A stretch of 64,000 bases of DNA from Variovorax boronicumulans (GTDB lineage Bacteria; Pseudomonadota; Gammaproteobacteria; Burkholderiales; Burkholderiaceae_C), in NCBI RefSeq assembly GCF_007677875.1, contig NZ_VEDO01000001.1, positions 1-64,000 on the forward strand, in the 5' to 3' direction. Shown piece by piece: positions 25,811 to 34,820 of the stretch. Each line of letters starts with the position of its first letter. The stretch's first letter is position 1. The translations under genes and the position numbers were made by a program. The notes below the pieces were generated by a model. That model saw nothing but the letters and a program-made list of their open reading frames with translations. It did not search any database and was not told the origin of the DNA.

Positions 25811-26806
25811 TCAGCTGCCCGCGATGCCCTTGTCCTTGATCAGCTTGCCCCACTGGTGGTCGTCGCTGCGGATGCGCGCGGCCGTGTCGGCCGGCGATTG
25901 CCAGGCGGCGAAGGTGCCCGCGGTCTTGAGCTTGTCCTGCACCGTAGGATCGGCCAGGGCCTGCTTGAGCGCGTCGTTGAGCGTCTTGACCACGGCCGCG
26001 GGCGTGCCGGCCGGCGCAACCAGGCCGCCCCAGGAAACGGCCGAGAAGCCCGGGAAGCCCTGCTCGGCCACCGTCTTCACATCGGGCAGGAAGGGCACGC
26101 GCTGCGGCGAGCCGACCGCGATGGCGCGCAGCTTGCCGGCCTGAATGTGCGGCAGCGCCGCGACCATGTCGGCGTACATCACGGGCACCTGGCCGCCCAG
26201 CGTGTCGGTGATGGCCGGCACACCGCCCTTGTACGGCACGTGCGTCATGTCGAAGCCGCCCTGGATCTTGAGCAGTTCCATCGTCAGGTGGCCGAAGCTG
26301 CCCTGGCCCGAACTGGTGTAGTTCAGCGGCGGCTTGCTGGCCTTGGCCTTGGCGATGAGCTCGGGCAGCGTGCGCACGTCGGGCAGCTGCGTGGGGTTGA
26401 CCACCACCACGATGGGCAGGTCGTAGGTCGTGCCCACGGCCGTGAAATCCTTGTTGATGTCGAACTTGACGGCCGGGTACAGGTGCGGCGCCAGCAGCGT
26501 GGGCGTGGCCAGCATCATGAGGCTGTGGCCGTCGGCCGGCATGCGTGCCACGGCCGCCGCGGCGATGGAGCCAGAGGCGCCGGGCCGGTTTTCCACGATG
26601 ACGGTCTGCTTGAGGATCTCGCCCATCTTCTGGCCCACGATGCGCGATGCCGTGTCGGTCGGCCCGCCGGGCGGGAAGGGCACGTACAGCGTGATGAGCT
26701 TGCTCGGAAAGCCCTGGGCGTGGCCGGCCAGCGGGGCCAGTGCGGCGCCGAAGGCCAGGGCCGTGAGACTGCGGCGGGTGAGGGTGGTGCGGTGCAGATC
26801 GGTCAT
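25811..26806 (-). CDS. Bug/TctC periplasmic solute receptor
   Basis: The 331-residue receptor has a twin-arginine-like signal (TLTRRSLTALAFGAALAPLAG, cleaved after HAQ). The mature start is GFPSKLITLYVPFPPGGPTD, with ENRPGASGSIAAAAVA and the THVPYKGGVPAI loop. It is the last gene of the seven-gene acyl-CoA operon and probably binds the carboxylate that the operon degrades. No membrane TctA/B partner is encoded here. Confidence 0.93.
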   Translation of the reverse strand: MTDLHRTTLTRRSLTALAFGAALAPLAGHAQGFPSKLITLYVPFPPGGPTDTASRIVGQKMGEILKQTVIVENRPGASGSIAAAAVARMPADGHSLMMLATPTLLAPHLYPAVKFDINKDFTAVGTTYDLPIVVVVNPTQLPDVRTLPELIAKAKASKPPLNYTSSGQGSFGHLTMELLKIQGGFDMTHVPYKGGVPAITDTLGGQVPVMYADMVAALPHIQAGKLRAIAVGSPQRVPFLPDVKTVAEQGFPGFSAVSWGGLVAPAGTPAAVVKTLNDALKQALADPTVQDKLKTAGTFAAWQSPADTAARIRSDDHQWGKLIKDKGIAGS

Positions 26807-26836
26807 GCGGAAAACGGGTCGGGGAAGGAAGGTGGC

Positions 26837-28000
26837 TCAGCCGAGCCAGTCGCGCAGCACGCTGTCGCGGTCGGCGCCGAGCTGCGGCGGCGGGCGGCGC
26901 ACGGGCAGGCGCTCGCCGTCGATGCGGTAGGGCGGGGCCAGCACCTGGGTGGTGCCGGCCACGGGATGCGGTTGCTCCGTCACCAGGCCGCCTTCCCGCG
27001 TGCGCTGCGAGGTCAGCGCCTCGTGCAGGCCCAGCACCTCGCCGCAGGGGATGCCGGCCTTGCTCATGGCGGCGATCAACTGGTCGCGCGGGCGGCTGCC
27101 GATCTCCTTGTAAAGCTCGGGCAGCAGTGCGGCGCGGTTCTGGCCGCGGCCCAGGTTGGTCTTGAAGCGCTCGTCGGCCGCGAGGTCGGGGCGCTGCAGC
27201 GCGTCGATGCACAGGCGCTCGAACTGGGCGTTGTTGCCCACGCTGATGATGACGGGGCCGTCGGCCGCGTCGAACACGCCGTAGGGCACGATGGACGGAT
27301 GGGCGTTGCCGTACTTGGGCGGGTCCTCGCCCAGGTGCAGGGCCTCCAGGCCGCTGTAGGCCGTGATCATGAGGCCGCAGTCGTACAGCGCCATCTCCAC
27401 ATGGCGGCCGGTGCCGGTCTTCTCGCGCTGGTAGAGCGCGGCCAGCACGGCCTGGGCGCTGGCCATGCCGGTCATGAGGTCCACAGCCGCGATGCCGAAC
27501 TTGAGCGGGCCCTGGCCCTCCTCGCCGTTCATGGCCATGATGCCGGCCTGGCCCTGGATCACGAGGTCGTAGCCCGGGCGCTTGGCCTCGGGGCCGCCGC
27601 GGTTGTAGCCCGTCACCGAGACATAGACCAGGCGCGGGTTGACGGCGCGCAGCTGCTCGTAGCCCAGGCCCATCTTCTCCATGCCGCCGGTCTTGAAGTT
27701 CTGCACCAGCACGTCGGCCTTGGCCACCAGCTGGCGCGCCATGTCCTGGCCCTCGGGCGTGGCCAGGTCCAGCGCGATGGACCGCTTGTTGCGGTTCATG
27801 CTGTTGAAGTAGGTGGTCTCGGTCTTGCCGACGCGAATGCCCCAGTCGCGCGTGTCGTCGCCGCGCTGGGGATGCTCGATCTTGACGACGTCGGCGCCGA
27901 AGTCGCCGAGCACCTGGGCGCACAGCGGCCCGGCCAGCACGCGCGAGAAGTCGAGCACGCGCACGCCGGCCAGCGGCAGTCCAGGGGAGGTAGCGGTCAT
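26837..28000 (-). CDS. CaiB/BaiF family CoA-transferase
   Basis: The 387-residue class III CoA-transferase has VRVLDFSRVLAGPLCAQVL at the N-terminus, the KIEHP segment, LVQNFKTGGMEKMGLGYE, and the region AAVDLMTGMASAQAV that holds the catalytic Asp of the family. In this operon it would place CoA on the incoming acid, the step done by an ATP-dependent ligase in the similarly ordered pim operon. It lies 30 bp upstream of the receptor gene. Confidence 0.92.
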   Translation of the reverse strand: MTATSPGLPLAGVRVLDFSRVLAGPLCAQVLGDFGADVVKIEHPQRGDDTRDWGIRVGKTETTYFNSMNRNKRSIALDLATPEGQDMARQLVAKADVLVQNFKTGGMEKMGLGYEQLRAVNPRLVYVSVTGYNRGGPEAKRPGYDLVIQGQAGIMAMNGEEGQGPLKFGIAAVDLMTGMASAQAVLAALYQREKTGTGRHVEMALYDCGLMITAYSGLEALHLGEDPPKYGNAHPSIVPYGVFDAADGPVIISVGNNAQFERLCIDALQRPDLAADERFKTNLGRGQNRAALLPELYKEIGSRPRDQLIAAMSKAGIPCGEVLGLHEALTSQRTREGGLVTEQPHPVAGTTQVLAPPYRIDGERLPVRRPPPQLGADRDSVLRDWLG

Positions 28001-28049
28001 GGAATCAGTCTCCGTTCGTTGTGGATGCGCGATTGTCGGTGCCTGCCCG

Positions 28050-28847
28050 TCAGCGCCGGCGCAGCGCGGCGAAGTCCGCTTGGCGCTTGCCCAGGAAGGC
28101 GCCGATGCCCTCCTGCGCTTCGTCGTCGCCCTGGCTTTCCACCATGGACGCGGCTTCCAGCTCCAGTTGCTCGTCCAGCGTGCGCGCGTGCGCGCCGCGG
28201 CACAGCGCCTTGATGCGCGCGCTGGCGCGGGCCGGGCCTTCGGCGAGCTGCGCACCGAGCGCAATGGCTGCGGCTTCGGCTTGGCCCGCGTCGACCAGGC
28301 GGTTGACGGCGCCCAGCGCATGCAGGCGTTCGGCCGTGATGCGCTCGCCCGTCAGGCACAGCTCGGTCAGCAGCTGGCGCGAGACGAACTCGGCGAGAAA
28401 GGACGTCAGCCCGCCGTCGGGCGTCAGGCCGACCTTGATGTAGGTCGCGCTGAAGAAGGCCGTGCGCGAGGACACGAGCAGGTCGCAGGCCAGGGCCACC
28501 GACAGGCCGGCGCCGGCCGCGCCGCCCTCGACGGCCGCGATCACGGGCTTGGAACTGTCACGCAGGCGGCGCACGAAGCCGTGCAGCAGTTCCAGTCGCT
28601 CGCGGCGGTCGGCCGGGGCCATGTCGCGGCGGGTGATGAGCTGGTTCAGGTTGCCGCCCGCGCAGAAGAAGTTGCCCGCGCCGGTCAGCACCACGGCGCC
28701 GATCGTGGGGTCGTTCTCCGCGTCGGCCAGCGCCTGCGTCGCGGCCGTGTAGAACTCGGCCGAGAGTGCATTGCGCGCGGCCGGGTTGTTGTTGACGAGG
28801 ACCAGCACGGCGCCTTCACGGCGCGTGAGCAGGGCGTCCGTCGTCAT
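28050..28847 (-). CDS. Enoyl-CoA hydratase/isomerase family protein
   Basis: The 265-residue crotonase-fold enzyme has the oxyanion segment GNFFCAGGNLNQL and KPVIAAVEGGAAGAGLSVALACDLLV. The C-terminal helices end in EGIGAFLGKRQADF. The usual catalytic Glu near residue 134 appears replaced within IKVGLTPDGG, as in some isomerases or oxepin-CoA-hydrolase-like members, so hydration is not certain. Its start overlaps the stop of the small acyl-CoA dehydrogenase by ATGA. It takes the pimE position in a pim-like order. Confidence 0.87.
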   Translation of the reverse strand: MTTDALLTRREGAVLVLVNNNPAARNALSAEFYTAATQALADAENDPTIGAVVLTGAGNFFCAGGNLNQLITRRDMAPADRRERLELLHGFVRRLRDSSKPVIAAVEGGAAGAGLSVALACDLLVSSRTAFFSATYIKVGLTPDGGLTSFLAEFVSRQLLTELCLTGERITAERLHALGAVNRLVDAGQAEAAAIALGAQLAEGPARASARIKALCRGAHARTLDEQLELEAASMVESQGDDEAQEGIGAFLGKRQADFAALRRR

Positions 28848-29983
28848 GCGGCCTCCCGGCCCAGCGCGATGTAGCGCTCCAGGTGAAAGTCCTCGTCGCC
28901 CAGCTGGTGGTCGATCATGACGAGGCGCTTGGCGTAGTGGGCCAGCGGCAGTTCCCAGGTCATGCCGATGCCGCCATGCAGCTGGATGGCCTCCTCGGCC
29001 ACGCGCGTGCCGATCCTGCCGACGCTGAACTTGGCGGCCGACAGCGCACGCTCGCGGGCGATGCGGTCGTCGCCATCGATCGCGGCGGCTGCGTTGATGA
29101 CGGCTGAGCGCGCCTGCTCGACCTCGATCAGCAGGTCGGCCATGCGGTGCTGCAGGGCCTGGAAGCTGCCGATCGGCACGCCGAACTGCTTGCGCGTACG
29201 CAGGTACTCCAGCGTGTCGCGCTTGGCCACTTCCATCGCGCCCAGCGACTCGGCCGCCAACGCCAGCAGGCCCCAGCCCGTGGCGTGTTCCAGCACGTCC
29301 GCGCCGGCACTCTCGGTGCCCAGCAGCGCGTCGGCACCGACCTGCACGTTCTGCAGCGTGACTTCGGCCGCACGGCCGCCGTCGATCTTCGGGTAGCCGC
29401 GCCAGGTGACGCCCTCGGCATCGGCGGGCACCAGGAACAGCGAGATGCCTTGTGCGTCGTCCGTGTTGCCGGCGGTGCGCGCGGAGACCAGCAGCAGCCC
29501 GGCACGCTGGCCTTGCTGCACCACGGCCTTGGCGCCGTTCAGCACCCAGCCGTTCGCGTTCTTCTCGGCGCGCGTGGCCACCAGCGTGGGCTCGTAGTGC
29601 GAACCGGGTTCATCGTGCGCCAGCGCGGCCACGGTGCTGCCGTCCACCAGGCCGGCGATAAGCGCCTGCTGCGCCGCGGTGCCGGCCTGCGCCATCGCGC
29701 GGCCGACCACGAGCGCGCCCAGGAAGGGCTCGACCACGAGGCCCTTGCCCAGGCTTTCGAAGACCACGGCCACGTCGAAGCCGCCGCCCCCGAAGCCGCC
29801 CACGGATTCGGGGAACAGGGCGCCCAGCGCGCCGATCTCGGCCAGCTGGTTCCAGTGCCTGTCGCTCATGCCCTCTTCGCCGAAGGCGATGTGGTCGCGC
29901 TCGACAAAGCCGTACTGCTCGGCCAGGTAGCGGTCCAGCGAGTCCGCCAGCATGCGGCGGTCTTCGGTGTGTGTGAAGTTCAT
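28844..29983 (-). CDS. Acyl-CoA dehydrogenase, PimD-like
   Basis: The 379-residue flavoprotein has the acyl-CoA dehydrogenase fold: an N-terminal helical domain, a middle domain with SHYEPTLVATRAE, and a C-terminal helix bundle with TRKQFGVPIGSFQALQHRMADL and LHGGIGMTWELPLAHYAKRL. It oxidises the alpha-beta bond of an acyl-CoA. The ATG at 29983 has GGGAG upstream. It sits 16 bp after a larger dehydrogenase; such pairs form heteromers in pimeloyl-CoA dehydrogenase (PimC/PimD). Confidence 0.9.
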   Translation of the reverse strand: MNFTHTEDRRMLADSLDRYLAEQYGFVERDHIAFGEEGMSDRHWNQLAEIGALGALFPESVGGFGGGGFDVAVVFESLGKGLVVEPFLGALVVGRAMAQAGTAAQQALIAGLVDGSTVAALAHDEPGSHYEPTLVATRAEKNANGWVLNGAKAVVQQGQRAGLLLVSARTAGNTDDAQGISLFLVPADAEGVTWRGYPKIDGGRAAEVTLQNVQVGADALLGTESAGADVLEHATGWGLLALAAESLGAMEVAKRDTLEYLRTRKQFGVPIGSFQALQHRMADLLIEVEQARSAVINAAAAIDGDDRIARERALSAAKFSVGRIGTRVAEEAIQLHGGIGMTWELPLAHYAKRLVMIDHQLGDEDFHLERYIALGREAA

Positions 29984-29999
29984 GGTGTCGCTCCCCTGC

Positions 30000-31196
30000 T
30001 CAGAGCCCAAGGATCATCTTGGAGATGATGTTCTTCTGGATCTCGTTGGAGCCGCCGAAGATCGACAGCTTGCGATAGTTGAAGTAGCTGGCCGCGGCCG
30101 TGGCGGCACCCTCGGGGCCCAGCGGTTCCTCGCTGTAGCCTTCGTGGAATGCGGCCTCGATGTACGGCGTGGCGTAGGGCCCCATGGCGCGGCGGATCAG
30201 CGAAAGGATCTCCTGGCGCACCTCGGTGCCGCGGATCTTGAGCATGGAGCTTTCCGCGCCCGGCACGCCGCCACCGGCGACAGAGGCCAGCACGCGCAGG
30301 TTGGTGGTCTTCATGTTCTCCAGGTCGATCTCGACCTTCGCCATGCGCGCGGCGAACAGCGGGTCTTGGTCCAGCGGTTGGCCGTTCTTGAGCACCTTGG
30401 CGGCGATGACCTTGAGCTTTTCCATGCCCGCGATGCAAAAGCCCACGCCGGCGATGCCGGTGCGCTCGTAGGTCAGCAGGTACTTGGCATAGGTCCAGCC
30501 CTTGTTCTCCTCGCCGACCAGGTTTTCCACGGGCACCTTCACGTCGGTGAAGAACACCTCGTTGACCTCGCGGTCGCCGTCCAGCGTGCGGATGGGGCGC
30601 AGCTCCACGCCGGGCGCCTTCATGTCCATGAGCAGGAAGCTGATGCCCGACTGGGCCTTGGCCTCGCGGTCGGTGCGCACCAGGCTGAAGATCTTGTCGG
30701 CGTGCTGGCCCTGGGTGGTCCAGGTCTTCTGGCCGTTGACGATGTAGTGGTCGCCCTGGCGCACGGCTGTGGTCTTGAGCGAGGCCAGATCCGAGCCCGC
30801 GCCGGGTTCGGAATAGCCCTGGCACCACCAGTCTTCGCCGGACAGGATGCGCGGCAGGTAGTAGTCCTTGTGCGCCTGGCTGCCGTACTTGATCAGCACC
30901 GGGCCCAGCATGCTCACGCCGAAAGGCACGATGCGCGGGCCGCCGGCCAAGCAGCACTCGGTGTCGAAGATGAACTTCTCGACCGCGGTGAAGCCCGGGC
31001 CGCCGTACTGCTTGGGCCAGTGGTAGGCCAGCCAGCCGCGCGATTGCAGGATGGCGTGCCACTCCTCCTGGTCCTGCTTGGTCAGGCGCTGGCCGGCCTT
31101 GACCTTGTCGGCGATGCGCTGGGGCAGCTTGTCTTTCAGAAAGCTGCGCACCTCGTCGCGGAACGCGCGTTCCTCGGGCGTGAAGTTCAGGTCCAT
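30000..31196 (-). CDS. Acyl-CoA dehydrogenase, PimC-like
   Basis: The 398-residue acyl-CoA dehydrogenase has the signature YSEPGAGSDLASLKTTAV, the NGQKTWTTQGQHADKIFSL flavin region, and the C-terminal SIFGGSNEIQKNIISKMILG. The strongly conserved sequence resembles the large subunit of pimeloyl-CoA dehydrogenase. It would act with the smaller neighbour downstream. The gap to the thiolase upstream is about 170 bp, larger than elsewhere in the operon, so an internal promoter is possible. Confidence 0.92.
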   Translation of the reverse strand: MDLNFTPEERAFRDEVRSFLKDKLPQRIADKVKAGQRLTKQDQEEWHAILQSRGWLAYHWPKQYGGPGFTAVEKFIFDTECCLAGGPRIVPFGVSMLGPVLIKYGSQAHKDYYLPRILSGEDWWCQGYSEPGAGSDLASLKTTAVRQGDHYIVNGQKTWTTQGQHADKIFSLVRTDREAKAQSGISFLLMDMKAPGVELRPIRTLDGDREVNEVFFTDVKVPVENLVGEENKGWTYAKYLLTYERTGIAGVGFCIAGMEKLKVIAAKVLKNGQPLDQDPLFAARMAKVEIDLENMKTTNLRVLASVAGGGVPGAESSMLKIRGTEVRQEILSLIRRAMGPYATPYIEAAFHEGYSEEPLGPEGAATAAASYFNYRKLSIFGGSNEIQKNIISKMILGL

Positions 31197-31367
31197 GATT
31201 TCTCCATGTCGGTTGTCGCTGGCTATGGCTGGCATGCCGCGGTGCCGATGGCCGCGGAGCAGGCCATGCCAGTGCACCCGCGGAACTGGCTCTGCCAGGC
31301 CGCTGGGTGCGCCCCCTTGAGGGGGGATGGGATGGCTACACGCAGTGCGCCATCCGAACGGGGGTGG

Positions 31368-32558
31368 TCATGCATAAATTTCGAAGAGGCCGGCGGCGCC
31401 CATGCCACCGGCGATGCACATCGACACGACGGCGTACTTGGCCTTGCGGCGGCGGCCTTCCAGCAGGATGTGGCCGGCCAGGCGCGCACCCGTCATCCCG
31501 AAGGGGTGGCCGATGGAAATGGCGCCGCCGTTCACGTTGAGCTTCTCGTGCGGGATGCCGAGCTGCTGCTGGCAGTAGATGGCCTGCGAGGCGAAGGCTT
31601 CGTTGAGTTCCCACAGGTCGATGTCGTCCACCGTGAGGCCATGGCGCTTGAGCAGCTTGGGGATGGCGTAGACCGGGCCGATGCCCATCTCGTCTGGCTC
31701 GCAGCCGGCGACCGCGAAGCCGCGGAAGGCGCCCAGGGGCTTCAAGCCCAGACGCTCGGCTTCCTTGGCCTCGACCACCACGCAGGCCGATGCGCCGTCG
31801 GAGAGCTGCGAGGCGTTGCCGGCCGTGATGAACTGGTCGGGCGCGCGCACTGGCTGCAGCTTGGCCAGGGCTTCGTAGGTGGTGCCGGGGCGGTTGCAGT
31901 TGTCCATGGTGGCCGTCACCTCGCGGTGCGTGACGGCCTTGGTCTCCTTGTCGGTCACGGCCATGGTGGTGGTGCAGGGCACGATCTCGTCGTTGTAGAT
32001 GCCGGCCTTCTGCGCCACCTCGGTGCGGCGCTGGCTCTCGGCCGAGAAGCGGTCTTGTGCTTCGCGGCTGATGTTGTAGCGGGCGGCCACGATGTCGGCC
32101 GTCTCGATCATGGCCATGTACAGGGCCGGCTTGTGCTCGACCAGCCAGGGGTCCATGCCCGAATCGCCGCTGTCGGTGGCGCTGCGCGTGCGGATCTGCG
32201 AGATGCTTTCCACGCCGCCCGCGACGATGGCCGGGGCGCCGGCGACGATGGCACCGGCCGCGCTGGCAATCGCCTGCAGCCCCGAGGCGCAGAAGCGGCT
32301 GACGGTCTGGCCCGCCACCTCGAGCGGCAGGCCGGCGCGCAGCGCGACCTGGCGGCCGATGTTGCGGCCCGTGGTGCCCTCCGGGTAGCCCGTGCCCATG
32401 ATCACGTCCTCGATCAGGGCCGGGTCCAGGCCCGAGCGCTCGACCGCGGCCTTGACGGCGAAGGCGGCCAGCGTGGGGCCGGGCGTGATGTTGAATTCGC
32501 CGCGGTGCGACTTGGTCAGCGGGGTGCGGGCGGTAGAAACGATGACGGCTTCGCGCAT
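31368..32558 (-). CDS. Acetyl-CoA acetyltransferase (thiolase)
   Basis: The 396-residue thiolase has the acyl-accepting Cys90 in VSRFCASGLQAI, the His in GGAISIGHPFGMTGAR, and the second Cys in CIAGGMGAAGLFE. It performs the final cleavage of beta-oxidation, releasing acetyl-CoA from a 3-ketoacyl-CoA. Length and start are normal. It corresponds to PimB in the pim-like order and lies 44 bp from the fused hydratase/dehydrogenase gene upstream. Confidence 0.94.
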   Translation of the reverse strand: MREAVIVSTARTPLTKSHRGEFNITPGPTLAAFAVKAAVERSGLDPALIEDVIMGTGYPEGTTGRNIGRQVALRAGLPLEVAGQTVSRFCASGLQAIASAAGAIVAGAPAIVAGGVESISQIRTRSATDSGDSGMDPWLVEHKPALYMAMIETADIVAARYNISREAQDRFSAESQRRTEVAQKAGIYNDEIVPCTTTMAVTDKETKAVTHREVTATMDNCNRPGTTYEALAKLQPVRAPDQFITAGNASQLSDGASACVVVEAKEAERLGLKPLGAFRGFAVAGCEPDEMGIGPVYAIPKLLKRHGLTVDDIDLWELNEAFASQAIYCQQQLGIPHEKLNVNGGAISIGHPFGMTGARLAGHILLEGRRRKAKYAVVSMCIAGGMGAAGLFEIYA

Positions 32559-32602
32559 GGTGTGTCTCCGGTGGTGGTGGTGTGTGTGAGCGGGAACGGG
32601 GT

Positions 32603-34720
32603 TCAGGCCTTGTTCAGGCTGGCGAAATTCTTGCCTTCGGCGACGAGTTGGACCAGCAGCGGCGCGGGCTGCCAGAACAGGGGGTCCTCGTTGGCGAAGG
32701 TCCGGATGTCGTCCAGGATCTTCGGCAGGCCCACGGTGTCGGCGTAGTGCATGGGGCCGCCGCGAAAGCGCGGGAAGCCGTAGCCGTACAGGAAGGTCAC
32801 GTCCACGTCGAGCGGGCGCAGTGCGATGCCTTCCTCGACGACCTTGGCGCCCTCGTTGACCATGGCGGCCATGTAGCGGCGCATGATCTCCTCTTCGGTG
32901 AAGCTGCGCGGCGTGATGCCGGCGCGCTGGCGTTCGGCGTCGACGATGGCCAGCACCTCGGGGTCTTCCACGCCCGTGCGCGCACCCTGCGGGTACTGGT
33001 ACCAGCCGCGGCCGGTCTTCTGGCCGAACCAGCCGCGCTCGCAGATGCGGTCGGCCACCTGCACGTAACGGGCCTTCGGATCGCGCGTGGCGGCCTTGCG
33101 CTTGCGCGTGGCCCAGCCGATGTCGCCGCCGGCCAGGTCCGACACCTGGAACGGGCCCATGGGGTAGCCGAAGTTGCGCACGGCCGCGTCGATGGCGTAG
33201 GGCGAGGCGCCGTCTTCCATGAGGTGGTCGGCGGCCTGGCGGTAGACGGCCAGGATGCGGTTGCCGATGAAGCCGTCGCACACACCCGCGCGCACCGGCA
33301 CCTTCTTGAGCTTCTTGGCCAGCGCGAAGGCCGTGGCCACCACGTCGGCGCTGACCTGGGCGGGCACCACGATCTCCAGCAGCTTCATGATGTTGGCCGG
33401 CGAGAAGAAGTGCAGGCCGATCACGTCCTGCGGCCGCCCGATGCTGGCCGCGATGGCGTCGATGTCCAGGTAGGAGGTGTTGGTGGCCAGCACAGCGCCG
33501 CTCTTGCAGAAGCGGTCGAGTTCGGCGAACACGGCCTTCTTGACTTCGATGTCCTCGAACACGGCCTCGATCACGAGATCCACGTCGACGAGGGCGGCAT
33601 AGTCGGTCGCGCCCGAGAAGCGCGCCATCACCTTGGCCTTGGCCTCGGCGGTCATGCGGCCCTTGGCGACGAGGCCGTCGTAGACCTTCTCGACATTGGC
33701 CCGGCCGCGCGCGATGGAAGCCTCGTCGCGCTCCACCATCACGACGGGCAGGCCGGCGTCCAGCGCGGCCACCGCGATGCCGGCGCCCATGGTGCCGCCG
33801 CCGACCACGCCGATGCGGCTCAAGGGCCGCGGCTCGGCGGCCGCCGCCTCGGGCACCTTTACCACGTCGCGCTCGGCGAAGAAGGCGTGGATCAGGCCGG
33901 CGCGCTGCGGGCTGGCCAGGCACTGCATGAACAGCTCGCGCTCGTACTTCAAGGCCTCGTCGAAGGGCTTGTCGAGCGCGGCTTCGACGGCATCGACGAT
34001 GCGGTGCGGCGAGAACAGGTTCTTCGCCTTCTTGCCCTGCTCGGCACGCGCGGCGGCGATGGCGGCGCGGCTGGCCTCCACATCGGCCAGGCCTGCGGCA
34101 TCGCGCGAACGGCGCGGGCCGGCGTGCACGGCCAGCAGTTCCTGCGCGTAGGCCAGGCCTTCGGCCAGCGTGTCGTCGCTCTGCGCCAGCTTGTCGACCA
34201 GGCCCAGCTTCAAGGCTTCGGCCGCGCCCACGTGGCGGCCCGTCAGCATGATGTCGAGTGCAGCCGCGGCGCCCACCAGGCGCGGCGCGCGCTGCGTGCC
34301 GCCGGCGCCGGGCAAGAGGCCCAGCAGCACCTCGGGCAGGCCGAGCTTGGCGTTGGCGACGGCGATGCGGTAATGCGCGGCAATCGCCACTTCCAGCCCG
34401 CCGCCCAGCGCGGCGCCGTGGATCGCGGCGATGACGGGCTTCTTGCTGGATTCGATGCGCTTGCAAACATCGGTCAGCAGCGGCGGCTGCGGCGGCAGGC
34501 CGAACTCGCGGATGTCGGCACCCGCGATGAAGCTTTTGCCCGCACCCACGATCAGCACGGCGGCCACGGCGGCGTCCGTCTCGGCGCGCTCCATGGCGTC
34601 CTGCAGGCCGCGGCGCACGGCGGCGCCCAGGGCGTTGACGGGCGGGTTGTCGACGGTGACCAGCAGCACCTTGCCGTGCAACTGCGTACGCACCACTTGT
34701 TCGTCAGGCTGGGTTGCCAT
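32603..34720 (-). CDS. Fused enoyl-CoA hydratase/3-hydroxyacyl-CoA dehydrogenase
   Basis: The 705-residue FadJ/PimF-like bifunctional enzyme has an N-terminal crotonase domain (residues 1-190; GKSFIAGADIREFG, HGAALGGGLEVAIA, LPEVLLGLLPGAGGTQR). The NAD-binding domain from about residue 295 holds RIGVVGGGTMGAGIA, and the dehydrogenase domain has GLHFFSPANIMKLLE. It hydrates enoyl-CoA and oxidises the 3-hydroxyacyl-CoA. The ATG at 34720 is preceded by AAGAGACA. First gene of the operon, divergent from the LysR regulator. Confidence 0.94.
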   Translation of the reverse strand: MATQPDEQVVRTQLHGKVLLVTVDNPPVNALGAAVRRGLQDAMERAETDAAVAAVLIVGAGKSFIAGADIREFGLPPQPPLLTDVCKRIESSKKPVIAAIHGAALGGGLEVAIAAHYRIAVANAKLGLPEVLLGLLPGAGGTQRAPRLVGAAAALDIMLTGRHVGAAEALKLGLVDKLAQSDDTLAEGLAYAQELLAVHAGPRRSRDAAGLADVEASRAAIAAARAEQGKKAKNLFSPHRIVDAVEAALDKPFDEALKYERELFMQCLASPQRAGLIHAFFAERDVVKVPEAAAAEPRPLSRIGVVGGGTMGAGIAVAALDAGLPVVMVERDEASIARGRANVEKVYDGLVAKGRMTAEAKAKVMARFSGATDYAALVDVDLVIEAVFEDIEVKKAVFAELDRFCKSGAVLATNTSYLDIDAIAASIGRPQDVIGLHFFSPANIMKLLEIVVPAQVSADVVATAFALAKKLKKVPVRAGVCDGFIGNRILAVYRQAADHLMEDGASPYAIDAAVRNFGYPMGPFQVSDLAGGDIGWATRKRKAATRDPKARYVQVADRICERGWFGQKTGRGWYQYPQGARTGVEDPEVLAIVDAERQRAGITPRSFTEEEIMRRYMAAMVNEGAKVVEEGIALRPLDVDVTFLYGYGFPRFRGGPMHYADTVGLPKILDDIRTFANEDPLFWQPAPLLVQLVAEGKNFASLNKA

Positions 34721-34820
34721 GGCTTTGTCTCTTCGGGTTTCGGAGCGGCGCATTGTTCGTCCGCGATTGACACTTGACAATGGCATAGACTTCGAACACA
34801 CCGTCAAGCCAATTGAGACA
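34721..34820. promoter_or_regulatory. Divergent promoter region, acyl-CoA operon / lysR
   Basis: This 100-base AT-richer gap has two close TTGACA boxes (34767-34772 and 34774-34779) and an ATTG-N8-CAAT inverted repeat at 34766-34781, a plausible LysR site or -35 element. No -10 box with ideal spacing is clear. The layout fits LysR control of the beta-oxidation operon. Confidence 0.5.
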
